DNA of 64,000 nt from the NCBI GenBank assembly GCA_003151595.1, contig PLXW01000089.1, forward strand, positions 24,305 through 88,304, given 5' to 3'. Position 1 is the stretch's first letter; each line of letters opens with the position of its first letter. Positions 28,427-38,192 of this stretch are shown piece after piece. The position numbers and the translations under genes are program-made. The stretch comes from Myxococcales bacterium. GTDB lineage: Bacteria > Myxococcota > Polyangia > Polyangiales > Polyangiaceae. The notes below the pieces were generated by a model that had not been told where the DNA came from, made no database searches, and saw only the letters and a program-made list of their open reading frames with translations.

Positions 28427-29689
28427 TCACGTCTCCGAGACCTCGATCGCCGGAGCCGTGTCCCGCGAGCGGGCGATCGTGGCGACGATGAGCGCGAGGA
28501 ACGCGGCGCACGCCCCTCCCACGAACGACGCGCCGGGGCTGATGCGCCGGTAAATCATGCCGATCGCGATGGGGCCGATCGTCCGCGCGAGCCCGCTGGC
28601 AGACTGCGCCACGCCGAGCACCATCCCTTGCCGTGACGGGCCCGCGCGTTCCGACGCCAGGGTCGACAACAGCGGGTTCATCAGGCTGAGGCCGATCCCG
28701 AAGAGCACCAGCCCCGCCAGCAACGTCCACGTCGTCTGCGCCGCGGCGATGCCCAGGAGGCCGGCGATGCTCGCGAGCGTCGAGGCGGTGACGAGATTCC
28801 ACGCGCCGAACCTCCGCGTCATCTTGCCGATGAGTAGCCCTTGCACCACCAGCCCGACCAACCCGAAGAGGACGAACAGCCGGCCGACGGCGGACGAGTC
28901 CCATCCGAACCGCGCATCCACGATCAGGGGGAGAGCCACTTGAAGCGTGGTCATCGAGAAGAACGTCAGGAACGAGAGCAACATGATCCGCGCGATGGGA
29001 GGGGCGCGCAGGATTTCGAGGCTCGATTTGAAATGCGACGGCCGTGCGCTCGCTTGCGGGCCTCGGTATGGCGTCGCGTCGGACGCGTCCGTGAACACTG
29101 CGGTCGTCTCCGGCGTCACCCGCGTCTCGGGCATGAGAAAGAACGCCGCGACGAGGTCGACCGCGGCCAGGGCGGCAGCCGCGAGCGGCGGAGCGGCGGG
29201 GCCCCACTTGCTGACGAAGCTTCCGATACCGGGACCCAGGATCATCCCGGCCATGATGGCCGCGCCGATCCGGCCCATCGCCTTCGCGCGATCGGCGCCC
29301 TGCGTGACGTCCGCCACCGCAGCCTGACAGGCCGAGATATTTCCCGCCGTCGCGCCCGCGAGGATGCGCGACACGAAGAGGATCGGTAAGAGGCGCGTGT
29401 CGGTCGCCACCGCGAAGAGCCCCATCGACATCGCGTTCCCGGCGAGCGACGTGAGAATCACGCGCCTTCGCCCGAACCGATCCGAGAGACGACCGAGGAC
29501 GGGCGTGGCGATGAGCTGCGTAAACGAGAACGACGCGAAGAGAAAGCCCACGCTCTCCGCGGTGCCGCCCATCGACTTCACGTACAGCGGCAGCAGCGGG
29601 ATGATGATCCCGAAGCCCACCAGGTCGAGAAAGACCGTGAAGAAGACGATGACGACGACGCGAGTCGCGCGCTTGTCGTGTGGGCTCAC
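28427..29689 (-). CDS. MFS transporter (12-helix, TetA-like)
   Basis: A 420-residue drug/proton antiporter-type transporter. Helix 1 is VFLDLVGFGIIIPLLPLY, typical of TetA-like pumps. Motif A is GRLSDRFGRRRVILT, and motif C is around GMILGPGIGSFVSKWG. A cytoplasmic loop near 195-215 separates the two halves, with a second motif-A-like GKMTRRFGAWN. No regulator is adjacent. The substrate is unknown. Confidence 0.92.
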   Translation of the reverse strand: MSPHDKRATRVVVIVFFTVFLDLVGFGIIIPLLPLYVKSMGGTAESVGFLFASFSFTQLIATPVLGRLSDRFGRRRVILTSLAGNAMSMGLFAVATDTRLLPILFVSRILAGATAGNISACQAAVADVTQGADRAKAMGRIGAAIMAGMILGPGIGSFVSKWGPAAPPLAAAALAAVDLVAAFFLMPETRVTPETTAVFTDASDATPYRGPQASARPSHFKSSLEILRAPPIARIMLLSFLTFFSMTTLQVALPLIVDARFGWDSSAVGRLFVLFGLVGLVVQGLLIGKMTRRFGAWNLVTASTLASIAGLLGIAAAQTTWTLLAGLVLFGIGLSLMNPLLSTLASERAGPSRQGMVLGVAQSASGLARTIGPIAIGMIYRRISPGASFVGGACAAFLALIVATIARSRDTAPAIEVSET

Positions 29690-29729
29690 CGCGCACGACC
29701 CTAAGGTGCGCGCGGCGTCGCAGCAAGGA

Positions 29730-30845
29730 TCAGCGCGGGCGGACGGTCACTCCGGCCGCGTACGAGGCCTGCGCGAACGCCGGGACGTGTGCCCGATTGA
29801 ATGCGGCGCGAAGGCACGACGTGGCCTTCGCGTCGCTCGCCGCGGGGCCGGTGACTTCGACCGACTGCACCCCGCCGTTCGAGCCGAACGTCACGCGCGC
29901 ATGCGACGGCTGCGCGCCGCTCGCGAGGCACGCACGCGCGCCCTGGAGCGCCGAGGTGAGCGCGCTGGTGACTGCGCTGCTCGAGGGGCGATCGGGACGA
30001 TCGCCGCCGGACGGCGCGCTGGCAGGAGCCGCAGCGGGGGCAGGCGCGGGCACGCTCGCGGGAGCCGCCGCGACGGGGCCGGCGGCGTTTCGAAGCGCGG
30101 CGTCGAGCGCGCTCGTCGCCTTCGCGGGCTTCGAGGCGACGGCGGCGGGTGCCGCAGGAGCGGCCGGTGCAGCAGGCGCTGCGGCGGCGGGCGTGAAGTG
30201 CGAGAGCGCCGCGTGATGGACGCCGTGCCCGTGTCCGTGACGTGAAGGGGTCGCGCCGGCCGTCGACTCGGAAGGAGCCGAGGCGTTCGCCTGCATCGTG
30301 TCGTCGTCTTTCGCGGGTGCTGCGGCGGCGACCGGCGCGTTCGCGACTTCGGCGACGGGGGGCGGGGGAGGGATCGGGATCGCGTCCTCGACGTGCGGAG
30401 GCGCGGCGGGCGCTGCGGCGGCGACGGCGACGTGCGTCGCCCCCTTGGTCTGCATCTTCAACGCGAACCCGGTCGCGCCGACGACGAGCGCGATGGCGCC
30501 GACGGTCGCCGCGATCAACGCGATGCTGTGCTTCGGTACGCCGCGCGGCGCTTCATCGAAGCTCGTCGGCATCAGCGACGGCGGCGCGAGGAGCACGGGA
30601 GCCGCGAGCGCCGACAGCGACGATGACGAGGGCATGGACGCATGCGTCCCACCCTTTGCGCGCGTGAGCGCGTCGTCGAGCCACGACGGGTGCTCCTTCA
30701 TCAAGGCCTCGAGATCGACCACGCCCGAGCTGTCGGGGCTGGGGATCCGTCGCGAGTCTCTCCGTGTGGAGACAGGCCCGGCCTGCGCGGCCAGCTTCGC
30801 GACGTCACGCAGTGAGCTTCGATCCCTCGGCGTCTCAGGCTCCAT
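29730..30845 (-). CDS. TonB-like membrane-anchored protein with Ala/Pro linker
   Basis: A 371-residue protein. The cytoplasmic N-part (1-105) contains VVDLEALMKEHPSWLDDAL, and one membrane helix lies near 107-127 (IALIAATVGAIALVVGATGFAL). A long Ala/Pro-rich periplasmic linker follows (140-275), with a HGHGHGVHH His patch. The last 75 residues look like a TonB/AgmX C-terminal domain with two Cys (ARACLASG, ATSCLRAAF) and VTFGSNGGVQSVEVTGP. This layout is common in myxobacteria, where some members serve gliding motility or transport. GGAGG lies six nt before the ATG. Confidence 0.85.
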   Translation of the reverse strand: MEPETPRDRSSLRDVAKLAAQAGPVSTRRDSRRIPSPDSSGVVDLEALMKEHPSWLDDALTRAKGGTHASMPSSSSLSALAAPVLLAPPSLMPTSFDEAPRGVPKHSIALIAATVGAIALVVGATGFALKMQTKGATHVAVAAAAPAAPPHVEDAIPIPPPPPVAEVANAPVAAAAPAKDDDTMQANASAPSESTAGATPSRHGHGHGVHHAALSHFTPAAAAPAAPAAPAAPAAVASKPAKATSALDAALRNAAGPVAAAPASVPAPAPAAAPASAPSGGDRPDRPSSSAVTSALTSALQGARACLASGAQPSHARVTFGSNGGVQSVEVTGPAASDAKATSCLRAAFNRAHVPAFAQASYAAGVTVRPR

Positions 30846-31032
30846 ACGAATCCTCCGTACGCCTTATCCCCCGCGCCGCCAGGCGGTGCTGCTCTTCACC
30901 ACGTCTCAGCTGCAAACGGCGGATTTTTGCTCCGCTGAAGTGGCGGATTTCGAGAGGCACGGAACGATTCCGGTGCAGCCGTTCTCGTTACGGTCGAGGC
31001 GGAGGGGGGGCCGAGGCGGAAGGGGCGATCGC

Positions 31033-33624
31033 TCAGATGCCGATCCGCTCGAGGGTGAGGATCGGGCGCGCCGCTTCCCGCGAGCGCGCGAGATCGATCG
31101 TCACGAAGGCCGCCCAGTCGTTCAGGTCTTCGGCGTCGGCGATCACTTGCTGCACGCGCCACACGCCGTCGTCCGTCGACACCACGCGCGTGTTCTCCGG
31201 ATTGCGCGCGTGAGCGTCGGTTCGAATCGCCGCGTGCTCCGCCCAGAACGGCGCCATGGCTTCGCCGAGCCGATCTGGTGTCCATGAAGGCTCTTGCCCG
31301 TCGATCATCGCCGCCGCCGCCGCGTAGTCGCGCTTTGCGATCGCGCGCATGAACGCGAAGAGCGCGTTGCGCACGAGGACCGTGAGCTCCTTGGCGTTCG
31401 CCGTGACGTCGGCTTCGCCCGGGACTTCGGTCGCTGCGACGTGCGCCGGCGCTTCGGTCGCGCCCGTCCGCATTCGCTCCCACTCGTCGAGCAAGCTGGA
31501 GTCGACCGCGCGCACGATGGCGCCGAAGAAGGTCACGATCTCGTCGACCTCGCGCGTCTTGTCGCTCGCCGGCACGCTCTGCACCAGCGTCTTGTAGACG
31601 TCCGACAGGTAGCGAAGCAGCAACCCCTCGCCGCGCTCGAGCCCGTACTCGCGCACGTAGTCGGGGAACGTCGCGAACGTCTCGTACATCTCGCGCGCGA
31701 TCGACTTGGGGCGGATGTTGTCGCCTTTACCAGCCTGCACCCACGGGTGCTTCAGCGCGAAGGCGTTGAACGTGTCGTACGCGAAGTCTTTGTTCGGCTT
31801 CGGGTAGTCGAGCTTCTCGAGCTCGGCGATGCGCTCGTCGTACTCGACGCCGGCGGCCTTCATCTCGGCCATCTTGAGCGTCTTGATCTTGTCGAGCTGC
31901 TTCATGAGCACGAGATCGGGGTTCTCCAGGATCGATTCCACGACCGAGAGGAGATCGAGCGCGAACTTCTGATCGGCGCTCTGCGAAGGCGTCCCCGACT
32001 CGGCCCGCTCGACGAGCGCGATCGTCTCCACCAGGTAGAGCGACAGCGCGTGGTTGAGCGAGAAGTCCTCTTGCAGATCCGCGTTCACCCGCACGCGCCG
32101 GCGCTCGTCGATCTCGATCACCCCCGCGTCGTGCAGCGACTTGAACATCTGCATCGCCGTGCGGCCGAGCGCGCGCTTTTGCGGCGTCCGTTCGTGGCTC
32201 GCCTTGATCAAGCGCGCCAGCGCCTTGCATCCGCCGTCGTCCTGGCGCGCGAGCACGTTGATGAGCATCCCGTGCGAGACCGAGAAGCGCGAGACGAGCG
32301 GCTCGGGCTGCCCGGTGACGAGGCGATCGAACGTCGCGCGATCCCAGTGCACGTAGCCTTTGTCCGGCGGCTTCTTCCGGACGAACTTCTTCTTCTTGTT
32401 CGGATCGCTCCCGGCTTTCTGTTCGAGCCGCAGGTTCTCGATCATGTGCTCCGGCGCTTGAGCGACCACGCTCCCCTGCGCGTCGAACCCTTTGCGCCCC
32501 GCGCGCCCGGCGATCTGCTGGAAGTCGCGCACGCTGAGGATGGCGGTCTTCTCGCCGTCGAACTTGCACAGCTTGGTGAAGAGCACAGTGCGAATGGGGA
32601 CGTTCACGCCCACGCCGAGCGTGTCGGTCCCGCAGATCACCTTCAGCATCCCGCGCTGCGCGAGCCGCTCCACGAGGCGCCGGTACTTCGGCAAGAGGCC
32701 GGCGTGGTGGATGCCGACGCCGTGCTTCACGAACTTCTGCACCTCTTTGCCGTACGGGCTGTCGAAGCGGACGCCGTGGAGCGCTTCGGTGATGGCGCGC
32801 TTCTCGTCCTTCGTCGAGTAGTCGGTGCTCATCAGGTTCTGCGCTTCTTCGGCGCACGCACGCTGCGTGAAGTTGACGACGTAGATCGGCGCCTTGCCTG
32901 CCTGGACGAGCTTGAGGATCGTCTCGTGGAGCGGGATCTCGGAGTACGAGAAGTCGAGCGGCACCGGGCGATCGCCGGAGCGGACCGTCGCGGTCTCCGC
33001 GCCGGTGAGCTTGGTGAGCGCGGTCTCGAAGGCTTCGGTCGGGCCGAGCGTCGCCGACATCAAGAGGAAGCGCGCTTGCGGGAGCGCGAGGAGCGGCACT
33101 TGCCAGGCCACGCCGCGATCGCGGTCGGCGTAGTAGTGAAACTCGTCGAGGATGGCGTAGCGCACGTCGGCGCGCGAGCCTTCGCGGAGCGCGATGTTGG
33201 CGAGGATCTCGGCGGTGCAGCAGATGATCGGCGCGTCGCGGTTCACCGTCGCGTCGCCCGTCATCATGCCGACGTTGTCGGGCCCGAAGTCGTTGCACAG
33301 CGCGAAGAACTTCTCGCTGACGAGCGCCTTGATCGGGCACGTGTAGTAGGAGCGCTCGCCCGTCGCCATCGCCAGGAAATGCATCGCCGTCGCCACGAGC
33401 GATTTGCCCGAGCCCGTCGGCGTGTTGAGGATGACGTTCTTGCCCGAGACGATCTCGAGGATCGCTTCTTCCTGCGCCGGATACAGCGTGAGGCCGATCG
33501 CTTTGACGTAGTCGAGGAAGCGATCGAGCACGTCGCTCGCGCGCACGTCTTCGGCGCGCGGCGGCAGGAAGAACAGCTGTTCGGCGAGCGGCGCGGAAGG
33601 TCTCGTGGCGGTCGTCGTCGTCAC
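31033..33624 (-). CDS. DEAD/DEAH-box helicase with DUF3516 C-terminus
   Basis: A superfamily 2 helicase of 863 residues. Motif I is TPTGSGKS (68-75), motif II DEFH (160-163), motif III SAT, and motif [13 protein letters not shown], which gives the Ski2-like pattern. The C-terminal part (about 480-863) corresponds to DUF3516, found in actinobacterial and myxobacterial helicases, and ends in a SnoaL-like fold ([18 protein letters not shown]). The GTG start at 33624 overlaps the TGA of the acetyltransferase gene (GTGA). A longer frame to 34143 would run antisense or out of frame through that gene and is not used. It is probably an RNA helicase; the substrate is unknown. Confidence 0.93.
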   Translation of the reverse strand: MTTTTATRPSAPLAEQLFFLPPRAEDVRASDVLDRFLDYVKAIGLTLYPAQEEAILEIVSGKNVILNTPTGSGKSLVATAMHFLAMATGERSYYTCPIKALVSEKFFALCNDFGPDNVGMMTGDATVNRDAPIICCTAEILANIALREGSRADVRYAILDEFHYYADRDRGVAWQVPLLALPQARFLLMSATLGPTEAFETALTKLTGAETATVRSGDRPVPLDFSYSEIPLHETILKLVQAGKAPIYVVNFTQRACAEEAQNLMSTDYSTKDEKRAITEALHGVRFDSPYGKEVQKFVKHGVGIHHAGLLPKYRRLVERLAQRGMLKVICGTDTLGVGVNVPIRTVLFTKLCKFDGEKTAILSVRDFQQIAGRAGRKGFDAQGSVVAQAPEHMIENLRLEQKAGSDPNKKKKFVRKKPPDKGYVHWDRATFDRLVTGQPEPLVSRFSVSHGMLINVLARQDDGGCKALARLIKASHERTPQKRALGRTAMQMFKSLHDAGVIEIDERRRVRVNADLQEDFSLNHALSLYLVETIALVERAESGTPSQSADQKFALDLLSVVESILENPDLVLMKQLDKIKTLKMAEMKAAGVEYDERIAELEKLDYPKPNKDFAYDTFNAFALKHPWVQAGKGDNIRPKSIAREMYETFATFPDYVREYGLERGEGLLLRYLSDVYKTLVQSVPASDKTREVDEIVTFFGAIVRAVDSSLLDEWERMRTGATEAPAHVAATEVPGEADVTANAKELTVLVRNALFAFMRAIAKRDYAAAAAMIDGQEPSWTPDRLGEAMAPFWAEHAAIRTDAHARNPENTRVVSTDDGVWRVQQVIADAEDLNDWAAFVTIDLARSREAARPILTLERIGI

Positions 33625-34121
33625 GTCGGCGTCTCGCGCTCGCGCGTCATCTCGATCATCGTCTTGCGGAAGCCGAGCTTCGCGAACAGCGCCTGCGCGC
33701 TGGCGTTGCTCTCCATCGTGCTGAGGAGGATGCGCGGCGCCCCCTTCGCCTCGAGCGCGCGGCACATCTCGCGCACGAGCTTCTCGCCGACGCCGTGACC
33801 GCGCGCGCTCTCCGAGACGAACACGTCGTGGAGCGCGCCGTGCGCGTCGAGGAGCAGGTTCCAGTCGCGTGACTCGAGTCGGCCGTAAGCGTACCCGACC
33901 ACGGCGTTCGTCTTCGCATCGACGGCCGACAGAAGCACGCAGCGAGCGTCCGCGAGCTCGGAGGCGAAGAAGCGCGCGTACCTTTCTTCCACCGACGGCA
34001 CGAGCAGGAAGCGTTTCGGATCGGTCGCGTGATGAAGGCGCACGAGCGCGCCGGCGAGCTTCCCCACGGCGGGGAGGTCGTCGGGCGTCATCGGGCGAAT
34101 CGAAATGGAGGGGTCGCTCAT
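33621..34121 (-). CDS. GNAT-family N-acetyltransferase
   Basis: A 166-residue acetyltransferase. Motif A, which binds acetyl-CoA, is [21 protein letters not shown] (R-G-x-G-x-G type), followed by the B motif [16 protein letters not shown]. The N-terminus starts [19 protein letters not shown], as in the RimI/PhnO group. The gene stop overlaps the GTG start of the helicase, so they are translationally coupled. Related enzymes acetylate ribosomal proteins, antibiotics or small amines; the substrate here is not evident. Confidence 0.92.
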   Translation of the reverse strand: MSDPSISIRPMTPDDLPAVGKLAGALVRLHHATDPKRFLLVPSVEERYARFFASELADARCVLLSAVDAKTNAVVGYAYGRLESRDWNLLLDAHGALHDVFVSESARGHGVGEKLVREMCRALEAKGAPRILLSTMESNASAQALFAKLGFRKTMIEMTRERETPT

Positions 34122-34193
34122 CGAAGGCGCGCGAGCATGGCACGAAGCGGCCGGTGCATCACGCGCGTCGCGCGTGCGAGGCGCGGCGATCGA

Positions 34194-35015
34194 TCAGTCG
34201 GTGCCCGCGTCAGGGATCCCCGGGCAGCTCGGCGCGAGGCAGACGCCACCGGCGAAGAAGCCGCCGATGACCCACGTCCCCTGCTGGCAGATCATCCCCG
34301 GCCCTTCGCTCGGGACGCCGCCGCAGTTGAAGCTGTAGTCGCACGTCGTCCCTTCTTGCGCTCCGGTGCACGCGCTTCCGAGAAGCGGGCGCGGCGTCGG
34401 GCAACCGGGGCCGCCGGTGCTCCAGGCCTGGCACGTCCACGAGCCGACACCGGTCGAGATGCCGCTGCTGTCGGAGCACGGCCCGCACCCGCACCGCCCT
34501 TCGGCGTAGTCGCAGATCGGATCGTCGGGCGCGCACGCGGCCCCTTGCGCTCGTCCGGTGAACGTCGTCGGGCACGACGGGCCGTGGGTGCCGCAGCCGG
34601 CGGGGGGCGCGGTCACGTACCAGGTGAACGGACCATTCGCGGTGCTCGACGCGCACTCCGCGAGTGTCGAGCATGCGCCTTCGCTGTCGACGCCGTACTC
34701 GCACGCAGTGATCGGCGTGCACGGCGTTCCGTTCGTGGGCACAGTCGCCGGACACGCTTGGCCGATGCCGCCGCTGCTCGATCCCGATCCCGAGCTGCCG
34801 CTCCCGGAGCTCGACCCGCTCCCCGATCCGCCCGAGCTCGATCCGCTTCCGGAGCCGGAGCCGCTGCTCCCTGAGCTCGAGCCGCTGCTCGAGCCTCCGG
34901 AGCTCGAACCGCCATCGGGCTGCGCCGAGATCTGAATGCCCGTCGAAGAACAAGCCGCGTTCGCGGCGCCGAGGGAGAGGAGCACGGCGAAGGAAGCGAG
35001 GATGGGAACGCGCAT
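34194..35015 (-). CDS. Cys-rich lipoprotein with Ser-Gly repeat spacer
   Basis: A 273-residue lipoprotein; the signal ends LGAANAAC (Cys at 22). Residues about 35-88 are almost only Ser and Gly (SSSGGSSSGSSSGSS units), a flexible stalk. The mature domain contains about 20 Cys in irregular pairs (CGCGPCSDSSG, GTTCDYSFNCGG) and no catalytic motif, so it is probably a disulfide-stabilised surface domain. The ATG at 35015 was chosen because it gives the signal peptide; upstream sequence in frame lacks one. It is divergent from the cytochrome gene across a 139-nt gap. Confidence 0.82.
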   Translation of the reverse strand: MRVPILASFAVLLSLGAANAACSSTGIQISAQPDGGSSSGGSSSGSSSGSSGSGSGSGSSSGGSGSGSSSGSGSSGSGSSSGGIGQACPATVPTNGTPCTPITACEYGVDSEGACSTLAECASSTANGPFTWYVTAPPAGCGTHGPSCPTTFTGRAQGAACAPDDPICDYAEGRCGCGPCSDSSGISTGVGSWTCQAWSTGGPGCPTPRPLLGSACTGAQEGTTCDYSFNCGGVPSEGPGMICQQGTWVIGGFFAGGVCLAPSCPGIPDAGTD

Positions 35016-35059
35016 TGCACGAGGACTAGCAATGGCCGCACCAGACCGCGCAACGGGGA

Positions 35060-35071
35060 TTCCCGCGGGAA
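35060..35071. promoter_or_regulatory. perfect 12-bp palindrome in divergent promoter region
   Basis: TTCCCGCGGGAA lies in the 139-nt region between the divergent lipoprotein and cytochrome c genes, a position suited to an operator controlling one or both. There is no independent support. Confidence 0.25.
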
Positions 35072-35154
35072 AAGCGTCGAACGGCGCGGCACACTCTGGC
35101 AAGGCCGGGCGCGCATGTCGCGATGCTCGCGTCGCGTTAGGCTCGGTCGACGCG

Positions 35155-36468
35155 ATGCGGACCACGATCGTGCGAGCGGTGACGGCGGTGATCGCGCTCG
35201 CGATCGGGGGCGCGTGTGGTGGACGGAGCGAGTCGCCGGCGGCGCCGAGCCCGTCACCTACCGAAGGCGATCGCTACGTGAACGACAGCGCGTACCGGCG
35301 CGCCGAGCTGGAAGCGTCGCTGGTCAATCCGAGTAACGGGTACTCGCAGCTTCGTCTTTCGCACTACGCGGGTGGCGATGCGCGCTGGGACGCGCTCACG
35401 GAATGGAACCCGCGCGTCGAGCCGGTGGCGACGGGCGAGCTCGACGACGGGACGGCGGCGCGAACGTCGATGGGCGCGACGGCCAAGGCGCTGGAGACGA
35501 ACGCGTCTCCTGACGACGAAGCTGCGATGCGTGCGCTCGGTGAGGCCGCGTTCTTCGCCTACCCGACGCAGCTGGCGAGGTACGCGGCGGACGCCGTCGC
35601 GTCGCGGGCCGCGGCCGAGTCGGCGGGTCTGTGGATCGACGACGCGCGCGATCAGGTCGGCGGTCTCGTGCGCGCGGAGCTGGCCGATGGGAGCGTGGCG
35701 CTCGCCGTCACGTGTGCGTCGTGCCACGCGGATGCGGGCGGTGCGCTGCTCGTGATCGGCGTCGGGAGCTCTCACCTCGATCTCGGAAAGATGATCGCCG
35801 ACGCGAGCGGCGCTCCCGCGGACGCTTCGGTGCGGGCATGGGGGCGCGGGCGCGTCGACGTGACGACGTCCGACGGGTCGGCCCCCGAGCGCATCCCTGA
35901 TCTGCGCCCATCGCGATGGCTCACCCACCTCCATCAAGAGGCGACGCTCGCGCAGCGCGATCGAACGACGCTCGCGATCCGGATCGAGACGTTGATCATC
36001 ACGTCGCACGGGCAGGGGATCCGGCCGCCGCGGCTGATCGCGTGGGCGCTCGCGACGTATCTGTGGTCGCTCGCCGATTCGCTCCCGTCATCCGATCCCG
36101 CGAGCGGCGCTCCTGCGCGCGGCGCGACGCTCTTCGGCGCGCAGTGCGCGTCGTGTCACGCGCAACCGGGGCTCACCGGGCCGCCCGTCGCGCTCGGCGT
36201 CGTCGGCACCGATCCCGCGACCGGTCTCTCGTCCGATCGGGGCACGGGCATGTATCGCGTCCCTTCGCTTCACGGCGTCGGGTCGCGTGGGCTTCTTCTT
36301 CACGATGCGTCGCTGCCGAGTCTCGATGCGATGTTCGATCCGACGCGCACGACCGCGACGTTCGCGGGGGGGACGCGCGGACAGGGTGCGGTGCCGGGGC
36401 ACGTCTATGGGCTGTCGCTGAGCGACTCGGATCGGGCGGATCTCGTCGCGTACCTGAAGACGCTGTGA
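35155..36468 (+). CDS. di-haem cytochrome c-type lipoprotein
   Basis: A 437-residue lipoprotein; the signal peptide ends AIGGAC. It has two CASCH haem-binding sites (CxxCH), one near residue 190 (VTCASCHADAGG) and one near 335 (GAQCASCHAQPGL), with the second followed by GTGMYRVPSLHGVGSRG as in di-haem peroxidase-like or DHOR-type cytochromes. It would carry electrons in the periplasm or on the cell surface. It is followed after 77 nt by DUF1800 and DUF1501 genes on the same strand. Upstream in-frame codons to 34936 lack a signal and were rejected as the start. Confidence 0.9.
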   Translation: MRTTIVRAVTAVIALAIGGACGGRSESPAAPSPSPTEGDRYVNDSAYRRAELEASLVNPSNGYSQLRLSHYAGGDARWDALTEWNPRVEPVATGELDDGTAARTSMGATAKALETNASPDDEAAMRALGEAAFFAYPTQLARYAADAVASRAAAESAGLWIDDARDQVGGLVRAELADGSVALAVTCASCHADAGGALLVIGVGSSHLDLGKMIADASGAPADASVRAWGRGRVDVTTSDGSAPERIPDLRPSRWLTHLHQEATLAQRDRTTLAIRIETLIITSHGQGIRPPRLIAWALATYLWSLADSLPSSDPASGAPARGATLFGAQCASCHAQPGLTGPPVALGVVGTDPATGLSSDRGTGMYRVPSLHGVGSRGLLLHDASLPSLDAMFDPTRTTATFAGGTRGQGAVPGHVYGLSLSDSDRADLVAYLKTL

Positions 36469-36545
36469 GCCGGCGCCGCCAGCACGCCCCCTGGACGCGC
36501 CCAGGTCCACTTCCACGCGCGCTCCGCTCGGTTCATGCTTCGTCG

Positions 36546-38192
36546 ATGCGAAGGTTCGTTTCGTTGGCGATGGTCGTGGCGTGCTCGTGCGCGTCGGCCC
36601 CGACACCGCGGGTCGCGCCGCCGATCGCGCCGCAGCCTTCCGCGCCGTCGATCGTCGCCCCTCCTCCTCCGCCCGTGTCGAACGCGATCCATTCGGCATG
36701 GGACGCGCGCAAGCAGGCGTCGCATGCGCTCGAGCGGCTCGCGTACGGGCCGCGCCCCGGTGAGGCGGACGCGATCGCGGCGGCGGGCGTCGAAGCTTGG
36801 ATACGCCGGCAGATGAAGCCCTCGACGATCGCGGACACGGTCGCCGAAGGAAAGCTTCGCGAGCTCCCGACCCTCACGCTCTCGCCCGCCGAGCTCCATA
36901 TCCAGTACCCGCGCCCGAAGAACGCGACCGCGACCGTGACCCCGACCCCGACCCAAGGCACCCTCGCCGACCACCGCCCCGCGGAGATCGATCGCGAGCT
37001 CGCGATCCAAAAGCTCGTTCGCGCCATCGACAGCGAGCGCCAGCTCCAAGAGGTCCTCGTCGACTTCTGGTTCAACCACTTCAACGTCTTCGCCGACAAG
37101 GGCGCCGACAAATGGCTCGTCGGCGCGTACGAGCGCGACGCGATTCGCTCGCACGTCTTCGGGCGGTTTCGCGATCTGCTGGGCGACGTCGCGCATCACC
37201 CGGCGATGCTCTTCTACCTCGACAACTGGTTGAGCGTGGCCGACGGCGCCCCCGGCATCGGCAAGAGCCCCCAACAGAAGCGGCCGAGCGGCCTCAACGA
37301 AAACTACGGACGCGAGCTCCTCGAGCTCCACACGCTCGGCGTCGACGGCGGGTACACGCAAGACGACGTGCGCGAGGCGGCGCGCGCGTTCACCGGTTGG
37401 AGCATCGAGAAGCCGAACGACGAGGCGCGGTTCGTCTTTCGAAAGAAGAAGCACGACAACGGCGGCAAGACGATCCTCGGTCAGGCCATCGAGCCTGGTG
37501 GCGGCGAGCACGACGGCGAGGCGGTGCTCGATCTGGTGGCGAATCATCCGGCGACGGCGCGGTTCATCGCGCGGAAGCTGTGCGCGAAGTTCGTGTCCGA
37601 TGCGGTGCCGACGGCGCTCGTCGATCGCGTGGCCGACGTGTTCACCAGGAGCGGCGGCGATCTCTCGGCGACGTACGAGGCGATCTTCTTCAGCGACGAG
37701 CTCTGGGCCGACGCCGCCGACGGATCGAAGACGAAGACGCCGCTCGAAGTGGCCGCGTCGGCGGTGCGCGCGGTCGGTGCGCAGGTCTCGGTCGAAACGG
37801 ATCTTCCGCGGTGGGTCGCGCGCATGGGCGAGCCGCTTTATCGCGCGCAGCCGCCGACCGGTTACAAGGAGACGGCGGACGCGTGGGTGAGCACCGGCGC
37901 GCTCGTCGCGCGGATCGACTTCGGGCTCGCGCTCGCGGCGGGGCGTGTGAAAGGAGTCGCGCTCGATTCGGAGCGGCTGGTGGGGACGACGCCGCCGGAC
38001 GATCCCGCGCAGCTCGTCGATCGACTCGCGCCGAAGATCGTCCCGCGCCCGCTCTCTCCGACGACGCGCGACACGATCGTCGCGCAGCTCCGCGCCAGCA
38101 ACCACGGGCTCACGTACCAGGAGGCCTCGCCCACGCAGCTGCCGCAAGCGCTCGGCCTGCTCCTCGGCTCACCGGAGTTTCAAAAGCAATGA
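36546..38192 (+). CDS. DUF1800 family exported protein
   Basis: A 548-residue protein with a probable lipoprotein signal (LAMVVACSC). The family signatures are HALERLAYGPRPGEADAI, QEVLVDFWFNHFNVF, LNENYGRELLELHTLGVDGGYTQDDV and AARAFTGWSI. DUF1800 proteins are large, exported and nearly always next to DUF1501 genes, as here; their activity is unknown. The stop overlaps the next ATG (ATGA). Confidence 0.93.
   Translation: MRRFVSLAMVVACSCASAPTPRVAPPIAPQPSAPSIVAPPPPPVSNAIHSAWDARKQASHALERLAYGPRPGEADAIAAAGVEAWIRRQMKPSTIADTVAEGKLRELPTLTLSPAELHIQYPRPKNATATVTPTPTQGTLADHRPAEIDRELAIQKLVRAIDSERQLQEVLVDFWFNHFNVFADKGADKWLVGAYERDAIRSHVFGRFRDLLGDVAHHPAMLFYLDNWLSVADGAPGIGKSPQQKRPSGLNENYGRELLELHTLGVDGGYTQDDVREAARAFTGWSIEKPNDEARFVFRKKKHDNGGKTILGQAIEPGGGEHDGEAVLDLVANHPATARFIARKLCAKFVSDAVPTALVDRVADVFTRSGGDLSATYEAIFFSDELWADAADGSKTKTPLEVAASAVRAVGAQVSVETDLPRWVARMGEPLYRAQPPTGYKETADAWVSTGALVARIDFGLALAAGRVKGVALDSERLVGTTPPDDPAQLVDRLAPKIVPRPLSPTTRDTIVAQLRASNHGLTYQEASPTQLPQALGLLLGSPEFQKQ

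Noticed and set aside
31033..34143. Helicase start at 34143
   Set aside because: The extra N-terminal part is an alternate reading of the acetyltransferase gene. The GTG at 33624 overlaps that gene's stop and gives a normal helicase.
34780..34920. Ser-Gly repeat DNA as a possible mobile or phase-variable element
   Set aside because: Units are imperfect and the reading frame is a normal stalk; no evidence for more.
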